From: JBOFDK01 sp051650305
GTDB lineage: Bacteria; Bacillota; Clostridia; Lachnospirales; Cellulosilyticaceae
DNA: 20,433 bases
Direction of reading: 5' to 3'
NCBI GenBank assembly: GCA_051650305.1
Contig: JBOFIT010000092.1
Location: forward strand, 1 to 20,433
Below, piece by piece: positions 14,492 to 20,433 of this stretch; position 1 is the stretch's first letter, and every line of letters starts with the position of its first letter. A program made the position numbers and the translations under genes. The notes under the pieces were generated by a model. It was not told where the DNA came from and searched no databases. It worked only from the letters and a program-made list of their open reading frames with translations.

Positions 14492-14801
14492 AATAGGTGT
14501 AATAGGTGACTATGATAGCATCTATGGTTTTGGAGCCGTGGGGTTATCGCTTTATCCAGTACAAGAAATAGACGAAGCGAGAAAGCTTATGAAGCAACTG
14601 ATAGAAGAAAAAGTGGCGATTATCTATATAACAGAAGTTCTTTTTACAGCATTACAAAAGGAATTAAAGTCTTATGAACAGCTACCGTTACCAGCGATTA
14701 TTCCTATTCCAGGAGCTTGCGATAATACAGGAGTAGGGACTAATAGAGTGAAGAAATTTGTTGAAAAAGCTGTTGGAGCAGCTATTTTATTTAACCATTA
14801 A
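14484..14801 (+). CDS. ntpG: V-type ATPase subunit F (NtpG)
   Basis: The 105-residue protein has YKIGVIGDYDSIYGFGAVGL, the characteristic N-terminal strand and loop of subunit F, then EKVAIIYITEVLF, and an IPIPG element before the C-terminal helix. Together with subunit D it forms the rotating central axle of V1. The family normally has 100-110 residues, so it is full length. It overlaps ntpC by eight bases. It is called NtpG in the E. hirae naming used here; other schemes call it AtpF or NtpF. Confidence 0.93.
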   Translation: MYKIGVIGDYDSIYGFGAVGLSLYPVQEIDEARKLMKQLIEEKVAIIYITEVLFTALQKELKSYEQLPLPAIIPIPGACDNTGVGTNRVKKFVEKAVGAAILFNH

Positions 14802-14825
14802 AAGATTAAAGAGGGTGAGAAGGTC

Positions 14826-16592
14826 ATGGAATGTGGCACCATAAAAAAAGTAGCAGGACCTCTTGTTATAGCTCAAGGAATGGAAAATGCCAATATGTTT
14901 GATGTGGTACGTGTAGGTGAAGAACGCCTTATTGGAGAAATCATAGAAATGCATGGGGACGAAGCTTCGATACAGGTATATGAAGAAACTTCAGGACTCG
15001 GGCCGGGTACTTATGTGGCTTCTACAGGGGCACCACTCAGTGTAGAATTAGGACCGGGATTAATGAGTAGTATTTTTGATGGGATTCAAAGACCCCTTGA
15101 AGCAATTCGCGCACAAGTTGGAAATAGTCTAACAAGAGGCGTTGAAGTACCTGCTTTAAGACGGGATGAAAGATGGCATTTCAAACCAGTGGTAAAAGTA
15201 GGTGATAAGGTAGCGCCAGGAGATGTCTTAGGCATTGTTCAAGAGACAGAAGTTGTTAGACACAAAATAATGGTTCCGCCCAATAAAAGAGGTCAGGTAA
15301 AGGAGATTTTTGAAGGGGATTTTACCATTGAAGAAACCATTGCGACGCTAGAAGATGAAAAAGAAATAGTAAGCATAACCATGCTACAAAAATGGCCAGT
15401 GCGTAGAGCACGTCCTTATGAAGAAAAATTTGCACCCAATGCACCGATGGTCACAGGACAGCGTATTATTGATGCACTTTTCCCTATTGCTAAAGGTGGC
15501 GTGGCTGCAATACCAGGGCCTTTTGGAAGTGGGAAGACCGTTATACAGCATCAATTGGCTAAGTGGGCAGATGCAGATATTGTGGTGTATATAGGATGTG
15601 GCGAGCGTGGGAATGAAATGACAGATGTACTCAATGAATTCCCAGAACTTATGGACCCCAAAACGGGGTATTCCTTGATGAAGCGTACAGTACTTATTGC
15701 AAATACTTCAGATATGCCTGTTGCAGCGAGGGAGGCTTCAATCTATGTGGGGATTACCATAGCAGAATATTATAGAGATATGGGTTATTCTGTGGCACTA
15801 ATGGCGGATTCTACTTCGAGATGGGCAGAAGCACTTCGGGAGATGTCAGGTAGACTAGAAGAGATGCCTGGTGAAGAAGGGTATCCAGCTTACTTAGGAA
15901 GTCGCTTGGCACAGTTTTATGAGCGTGCAGGGCGTGTATGTTGCTTGGGTCAAGATCAAAGGGAAGGAGCACTCTCTGTTATCGGGGCAGTATCCCCTCC
16001 AGGAGGCGACATTTCAGAGCCAGTATCACAAGCGACACTCCGTATCGTAAAAGTATTCTGGGGACTGGATGCGAACTTAGCTTATAGAAGACATTTCCCA
16101 GCTATTCATTGGCTTACCAGTTATTCACTTTATGTGGACCATTTAAGTAAGTGGTTCAAAGAAACAGTGGGACCAGAGTGGATGGAGTTAAGAAGTCGTT
16201 TGATGGGACTTTTACATGAGGAATCTGAACTGGAAGAAATAGTGAAATTAGTAGGGATTGATGCCTTATCAGCAGTAGATCGTTTGAAGTTAGAGGCAGC
16301 ACGTTCTATACGTGAGGACTTCTTGCATCAAGATGCTTTCCACGAAGTAGATACGTATACTACCTTAGAAAAACAGCTCAGTATGATGCAGATGGTTATG
16401 AGCTACTATGATGGGTGTGTAGAAGCATTAAAACAAGGTGTGTCTATTGAAAAACTTATAGCACTACCTATAAGGGAAAAAATAGGTCGTTATAAATACA
16501 TAGAAGCTGAAAAGGCGGAGCAGATGAGGGAAGAAATTCATAAGGGTTTGAAGTGGGAAATGAGAATGCTGCTTGAGAAGGAGGAACGCTAA
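14826..16592 (+). CDS. ntpA: V-type ATPase catalytic subunit A
   Basis: This 588-residue protein is the ATP-hydrolysing subunit. Visible parts are the N-terminal barrel (to about 70), the A-specific bulge domain at about 118-185 (containing VPPNKRGQVKEIFEGDFT), and the P-loop GPFGSGKT at 231-238 with K237. Further on are CGERGNEM with the catalytic glutamate, ALMADSTSRWAEALREMSGR, and SPPGGDISEPVSQ. All catalytic motifs are intact. It forms a hexamer alternating with NtpB. GAGGGTGAGAAGG precedes the ATG. The TAA shares its last base with the ntpB ATG. Confidence 0.98.
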   Translation: MECGTIKKVAGPLVIAQGMENANMFDVVRVGEERLIGEIIEMHGDEASIQVYEETSGLGPGTYVASTGAPLSVELGPGLMSSIFDGIQRPLEAIRAQVGNSLTRGVEVPALRRDERWHFKPVVKVGDKVAPGDVLGIVQETEVVRHKIMVPPNKRGQVKEIFEGDFTIEETIATLEDEKEIVSITMLQKWPVRRARPYEEKFAPNAPMVTGQRIIDALFPIAKGGVAAIPGPFGSGKTVIQHQLAKWADADIVVYIGCGERGNEMTDVLNEFPELMDPKTGYSLMKRTVLIANTSDMPVAAREASIYVGITIAEYYRDMGYSVALMADSTSRWAEALREMSGRLEEMPGEEGYPAYLGSRLAQFYERAGRVCCLGQDQREGALSVIGAVSPPGGDISEPVSQATLRIVKVFWGLDANLAYRRHFPAIHWLTSYSLYVDHLSKWFKETVGPEWMELRSRLMGLLHEESELEEIVKLVGIDALSAVDRLKLEAARSIREDFLHQDAFHEVDTYTTLEKQLSMMQMVMSYYDGCVEALKQGVSIEKLIALPIREKIGRYKYIEAEKAEQMREEIHKGLKWEMRMLLEKEER

Positions 16593-17965
16593 TGCCAAAA
16601 GAGTATCGAACCATTCGAGAGGTTGCAGGTCCCCTCATGCTTGTGAAAGGTGTGGAAAATGTAGCCTATAATGAATTAGCAGAAGTAGAGCTTGCATCAG
16701 GAGAAAGACGACGAGCAAAGGTGCTAGAGATAGATGGAGGCAATGCCTTAGTACAGCTTTTTGAAAGCTCAACGGGACTTAATCTTGCTACCAGCAAAGT
16801 AAGGTTTCTAGGTCATAGTATGGAGCTTGGGGTAAGTGAAGATATGTTAGGTCGTATATTTGATGGGTTAGGACGGCCCATTGATAAAGGGCCTCAGATA
16901 CTTCCAGAGAAGCGATGCGATATCAATGGGCTTCCGATGAATCCTGCGGCGAGAAGTTATCCAGAAGAGTTCATTCAAACAGGTATTTCAGCAATTGATG
17001 GACTCAATACTTTAGTGCGTGGTCAAAAACTCCCTATTTTTTCAGCAAGTGGGCTACCTCATGCACAATTAGCGGCTCAAATTGCGAGACAGGCGACTGT
17101 TAGGGGAACGGGTGAACCTTTTGCTGTTGTGTTTGCGGCTATGGGGATTACCTTTGAGGAAGCACATTTCTTTAGAGAAAGCTTTAAAGAAACAGGTGCC
17201 ATTGACCGAGCGGTTATGTATATCAATTTAGCCAATGACCCTGCTGTAGAACGGATTGCCACACCACGTATGGCACTGACAGCAGCAGAATACTTGGCAT
17301 TTGAAAAGGGTATGCATGTCTTGGTTATTTTAACAGATATCACTAACTATGCCGATTCACTTCGTGAAATCTCAGCAGCACGTAAAGAAGTACCTGGAAG
17401 ACGTGGGTATCCAGGCTATATGTATACAGACTTAGCTTCACTTTATGAACGTGCAGGAAGGCAAAAAGACAAAAAGGGTAGTATCACCATGCTACCGATC
17501 TTAACCATGCCAGAGGATGATAAAACCCATCCTATTCCAGACCTCACAGGCTATATTACAGAAGGACAAATCATTTTAAGTCGTGAGCTTTATAGGCAGA
17601 GTATAACCCCGCCTATTGATGTACTGCCATCACTCTCCCGGCTTAAGGATAAGGGGATTGGTAAGGGTAAGACAAGGGAAGACCATGCCAATACGATGAA
17701 TCAGCTTTTTGCAGCCTATGCCAGAGGAAAAGAAGCGAAGGAATTACTAGTCGTACTAGGTGAAGCTGCTTTAAGTGAAGTAGATAAGCTTTATGCACAG
17801 TTTGCAGAGGCTTTTGAAAAAGAATATGTGTCTCAAGGCTATGAGGTCAATAGAAGTATAGAAGAGACGTTGGATGTGGGTTGGAAGCTTTTAGCACTAC
17901 TACCACGTGCTGAATTGAAACGTATTAAAGATGCGTACTTAGAACTTTATTATGGGAAAGTCTAG
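16592..17965 (+). CDS. ntpB: V-type ATPase regulatory subunit B
   Basis: The 457-residue non-catalytic partner of NtpA has no true P-loop: the position is SASGLPHAQ (G154-H157), as in all V/A-type B subunits. Other family marks are GRIFDGLGRPID, AIDGLNTLVRGQKLPIFS, FAAMGITFEEA, and ITNYADSLREISAARKEVPG. The arginine in SRLKDKGIGKGKTREDH lies in the conserved region contributing to the catalytic interface. Its ATG shares one base with the ntpA stop, and GAAGGAGGAACG just upstream is a strong ribosome binding site, consistent with equal amounts of A and B. Confidence 0.98.
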   Translation: MPKEYRTIREVAGPLMLVKGVENVAYNELAEVELASGERRRAKVLEIDGGNALVQLFESSTGLNLATSKVRFLGHSMELGVSEDMLGRIFDGLGRPIDKGPQILPEKRCDINGLPMNPAARSYPEEFIQTGISAIDGLNTLVRGQKLPIFSASGLPHAQLAAQIARQATVRGTGEPFAVVFAAMGITFEEAHFFRESFKETGAIDRAVMYINLANDPAVERIATPRMALTAAEYLAFEKGMHVLVILTDITNYADSLREISAARKEVPGRRGYPGYMYTDLASLYERAGRQKDKKGSITMLPILTMPEDDKTHPIPDLTGYITEGQIILSRELYRQSITPPIDVLPSLSRLKDKGIGKGKTREDHANTMNQLFAAYARGKEAKELLVVLGEAALSEVDKLYAQFAEAFEKEYVSQGYEVNRSIEETLDVGWKLLALLPRAELKRIKDAYLELYYGKV

Positions 17966-17979
17966 AAAGGGGTGGTATT

Positions 17980-18636
17980 TTGGCTACGATACAAGTCAAC
18001 CCCACTCGAATGGAACTGACAAAGCTTAAGAAGAAGTTAGCAGTAGCAAGAAGAGGGCACAAGCTTTTAAAGGATAAAAGAGATGAACTCATGCGTCAGT
18101 TTTTAGAACTTGTAAAAGAAAATATGGCAATAAGAGAGCAAGTAGAAGCGGGCATATTAGAAGCTAATAAGTACTTTGTATTAGCACGTTCCGTTTTATC
18201 AGATGAAATATTGGATGCATCATTAATGGTACCGAAACAAGAAGTAAACCTTCAAGTAACGATGCAAAACAAGATGAGTGTGGATGTACCAAGGTTTATC
18301 ACGGACACTAAAATACCTAATGAAGAAGCTATTTATTGTTATGGTTATGCTTTTACTTCGAGTGAATTAGATGATGCAGTGAAGTTGGTACAAGAACTTT
18401 TGCCCAATCTTTTAAAGCTTGCAGAATGTGAGAAGTCAGCCCAACTGATGTCAGATGAAATTGAAAAAACACGAAGGCGTGTGAATGCCTTAGAACACGT
18501 CATTATTCCCAATATGCAAGAGAAGATTAAGTATATCGTCATGAAGTTAGATGAAAGTGAGCGGAGTACGCAGATACGACTTATGAAAGTGAAAGATATG
18601 ATGCTAGAAGCACGCTATCATTATAGTGAGAAATAG
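17980..18636 (+). CDS. ntpD: V-type ATPase subunit D (central shaft)
   Basis: This 218-residue protein starts IQVNPTRMELTKLKKKLAVA, the conserved N-terminal helix of subunit D, and ends with the partner helix (RRRVNALEHVIIPNMQEKIK, then the LDESERS motif). The two helices form the coiled-coil axle that turns inside the A3B3 head. The start is a TTG at 17980, supported by AAAGGGGTGG just upstream and by the family N-terminus. It is the last subunit gene; no ntpH or ntpJ follows, unlike E. hirae. No terminator is seen after it. Confidence 0.95.
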   Translation: MATIQVNPTRMELTKLKKKLAVARRGHKLLKDKRDELMRQFLELVKENMAIREQVEAGILEANKYFVLARSVLSDEILDASLMVPKQEVNLQVTMQNKMSVDVPRFITDTKIPNEEAIYCYGYAFTSSELDDAVKLVQELLPNLLKLAECEKSAQLMSDEIEKTRRRVNALEHVIIPNMQEKIKYIVMKLDESERSTQIRLMKVKDMMLEARYHYSEK

Positions 18637-18761
18637 CTTATGTGGAATAGAGAGCTAAGAAATGGAAGGAGTGGTCGTAAAGACATAAGGTGAACAAACT
18701 GTGAATATAAATAGAACAAAGTGAATCAAAAGTATATTTTAAATCAATGAGGGGGAGCGTA
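18637..18761 (+). other. Intergenic region between ntpD and the NCS2 permease
   Basis: The 125 nt contain a CTTATGT/ACATAAG inverted repeat (18637-18643 with 18683-18689) with a long loop and no T run, and three GTGAA words. There is no convincing terminator, no -35/-10 pair and no purine-riboswitch core. TATATT at 18733-18738 lacks a partner. Confidence 0.4.
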
Positions 18762-20153
18762 ATGGAAAAGTTTTTTAAACTCAAGGAAAATGGTACGAAT
18801 GTTAAAACAGAGATTTTCGCAGGTTTCACAACTTACTTAACGATGGCTTATATTTTATTTGTTAACCCAATGATTTTGTCGGGAGCGGGGATGGACCCAG
18901 GAGCTGTATTCATGGCCACTATTCTAGCGGCTGTTATTGGAACGCTGATAATGGGACTTGTGGCTAATGTGCCTTTTGCTCAGGCACCAGGGATGGGGCT
19001 TAATGCAATGTTTACTTACACCATCGTCCTTGTATTAGGATTTTCATGGCAACAAGCTTTAGCAATGGTATTTATTTGTGGTATTATCAACATCATCATT
19101 ACAGTAACAAAAATTCGTAAGTCCATTATTAATGCAATTCCACAATCTCTTCAATATGCAATTTCAGCAGGTATTGGTTTGTTCATTACATATATCGGGC
19201 TTAAAAGTGCACATTTTCTTACTTTCGCTGTGTCACCACAGGATGCAATCGGTCAAGAAGGTTCAAATATGTTTATCAATGTCCAACATACATTGACGAC
19301 ATTTAAAGACCCTGTGGCCATTTTAGCTTTAATAGGCCTTATCATTACCATTGTTCTTTTGATTTTAAAAGTTAATGGAGCTATTTTGTGGGGAATCTTA
19401 GGAACGACAGTTATAGGGATTTTTATGGGTGTAACAAATGTAGCAGGGCTTAAGGATATGAGCTTTAGTATTCCAAGTATTGCACCTACCTTTTTACAGC
19501 TAGACTTTACAGGGCTATTTGCAGAGCCGGGTAAATTACTGATTGTCTTTACAACCATCTTTGCACTTTCTTTATCAGATACCTTTGATACGATCGGTAC
19601 TTTTATCGGAACAGGTAGAAAATCAGGAATCTTTGATGAAAAAGATGAAGAAATCTTCAAAAAAGGCAATAGTTTCTCTTCTAAATTAGAAAAGGCGCTT
19701 TTTGCAGATGCAACAGCAACCTCTATTGGTGCACTTTTAGGAACAAGTAATACAACGACTTATGTAGAAAGTGCAGCAGGTATTAGCGTAGGTGGAAAAA
19801 CAGGGTTAACATCAGTAGTCGTTGCTATTTTATTCTTGCTTTCAGTAGTGATTGCACCGATAGTAGGCATTGTACCTGCAGCTGCAACGGCACCAGCACT
19901 TATTGTAGTAGGTATTATGATGGCTGAATCTATTGGGAAGATCGAATGGGGTGAATTTGAAGTTGCAGTACCTGCCTTCTTTACACTTATTATGATGGCG
20001 TTCTCAGGCGGTATTACAAATGGTATTGCAGTAGGCTTTATCTTCTACTGTATCTGTATGTTCTGCAAAGGTAAGGCTAAAAAAGTACATCCTATTATGT
20101 ATATCGTAACAGCACTTTTTGTAATTAATATGGTTATTCAAGCTATAATGTAA
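18762..20153 (+). CDS. NCS2 family purine permease (AzgA/PbuG-like, hypoxanthine/guanine)
   Basis: The 463-residue membrane protein has about 12-14 hydrophobic segments. Family marks are TEIFAGFTTYLTMAYILFVN near the start, APGMGLNAMFTY, LSDTFDTIGTFIGTG, and DATATSIGALLGTSNTTTYV with ESAAGISVGGKTGLTSV. These are diagnostic of the AzgA-like branch of NCS2, which imports adenine, guanine or hypoxanthine with protons; the exact base is not readable. AGGGGGAG 5 nt before ATG 18762 decides the start over the in-frame ATG at 18747, which overlaps that ribosome binding site. With no terminator after ntpD, it may be partly co-transcribed with the V-ATPase genes. A strong terminator follows. Confidence 0.92.
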   Translation: MEKFFKLKENGTNVKTEIFAGFTTYLTMAYILFVNPMILSGAGMDPGAVFMATILAAVIGTLIMGLVANVPFAQAPGMGLNAMFTYTIVLVLGFSWQQALAMVFICGIINIIITVTKIRKSIINAIPQSLQYAISAGIGLFITYIGLKSAHFLTFAVSPQDAIGQEGSNMFINVQHTLTTFKDPVAILALIGLIITIVLLILKVNGAILWGILGTTVIGIFMGVTNVAGLKDMSFSIPSIAPTFLQLDFTGLFAEPGKLLIVFTTIFALSLSDTFDTIGTFIGTGRKSGIFDEKDEEIFKKGNSFSSKLEKALFADATATSIGALLGTSNTTTYVESAAGISVGGKTGLTSVVVAILFLLSVVIAPIVGIVPAAATAPALIVVGIMMAESIGKIEWGEFEVAVPAFFTLIMMAFSGGITNGIAVGFIFYCICMFCKGKAKKVHPIMYIVTALFVINMVIQAIM

Positions 20154-20170
20154 GCGTTGCAAAATAAGGG

Positions 20171-20214
20171 AAAGACCTCAAACTTTACGTAGGTAGAGAA
20201 CGAGGTCTTTTTTT
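20171..20214 (+). terminator. Terminator of the NCS2 permease gene
   Basis: AAAGACCTC (20171-20179) pairs with GAGGTCTTT (20202-20210) around a 22-nt loop, and a run of seven T residues begins in the stem's 3' arm. Confidence 0.85.
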
Positions 20215-20255
20215 ATGAACAGTAAAAATAAATACATAGGTATAAAAATAGAAGG

Positions 20256-20284
20256 TTGAAATATTAGTGAAAATTATGTAAAAT
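20256..20284 (+). promoter_or_regulatory. Promoter of the last, partial gene
   Basis: TTGAAA (20256-20261), a 17-nt spacer and TAAAAT (20279-20284) precede the gene start by about 40 nt. Confidence 0.5.
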
Positions 20285-20322
20285 CAAACTTGGTAAAAAA
20301 AATAACAAAGGTAGGGAGAAAA

Positions 20323-20433
20323 GTGTTTAATTTCTTTAAGAAAAAACAAACAGAAAGTATTGAAGAAGTAGCAAGTCATATTTTTAGTGATGACTTATGT
20401 AGAAAAGCAATATGTTCAAATGCATTATTTCAA
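20323..20433 (+). CDS. Start of an unrecognised protein gene (cut by the window end)
   Basis: A GTG codon at 20323 with GTAGGGAG 4-5 nt ahead opens a frame that runs through to the last base (37 codons). The visible protein begins FNFFKKKQTESIEEVASHIF and then has two cysteines in DDLCRKAICSN. It lies just after a terminator and has its own promoter. No family is recognised from this short, charged N-terminus. Confidence 0.6.
   Translation, partial: MFNFFKKKQTESIEEVASHIFSDDLCRKAICSNALFQ

Noticed and set aside
10062..18636. A second rotary system or F-type ATP synthase
   Set aside because: All nine genes fit V/A-type subunits: insertion-bearing subunit A, B without P-loop, duplicated 159-residue K; nothing F-type is present.
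18637..18761. Purine riboswitch upstream of the NCS2 permease
   Set aside because: Such genes often have one, but the conserved core and paired stems of the purine riboswitch are absent here.
19253..19669. 138-codon minus-strand frame inside the NCS2 permease gene
   Set aside because: Shadow of a well-conserved permease; hydrophobic/proline-rich pattern follows from the opposite strand.

Overview
The window looks like chromosomal DNA from a low-GC, Gram-positive anaerobe of the Clostridia, probably Lachnospirales and possibly close to Cellulosilyticum. This is inferred from AT-rich codon use, strong AGGAGG-type ribosome binding sites, an Rpn-family PD-(D/E)XK nuclease gene, and a complete Na+-type V-ATPase operon in the Enterococcus hirae gene order. 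No tRNA, rRNA, CRISPR array or integrase was seen.

Left part (1-3322), a reshuffled accessory region. It starts with the tail of a retropepsin-like protease gene and its terminator. An Rpn nuclease/transposase gene follows, with a hairpin covering its ribosome binding site, then a HAD-family hydrolase gene and an AraC regulator with a GyrI-like sensor domain. A 96-bp direct repeat (1298-1393 and 2292-2387) carries the Rpn tail and its terminator. A 31-bp scar that matches the interior of the AraC gene lies directly after the first copy. Together they point to an old duplication of an rpn-araC segment followed by deletions.

Centre-left (3283-7531), a drug-response cluster. A minus-strand MATE efflux pump and MerR regulator pair starts from a promoter with the long spacer and dyad typical of MerR-activated promoters. 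Back to back with it is a strong promoter for an Lsa-type ABC-F ribosome-protection protein. Between that promoter and the ABC-F start lies a leader of about 310 nt with short reading frames, a strong intrinsic terminator and a possible antiterminator, the layout of ribosome-mediated attenuation.

Centre (7680-9964): a U32 peptidase-family protein, probably an RNA-modification or Fe-S enzyme rather than a protease, closed by a strong terminator.

Right part (9991-18636): the operon ntpF-I-K-E-C-G-A-B-D encoding all V1 and Vo subunits, from one promoter, with several start/stop overlaps. NtpK carries the full set of Na+ ligands known from E. hirae, so the enzyme probably couples ATP to Na+ movement. 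An NCS2 purine permease (18762-20153) follows with no obvious terminator in between, and ends in a terminator. The last bases hold the start of an unrecognised gene with its own promoter.
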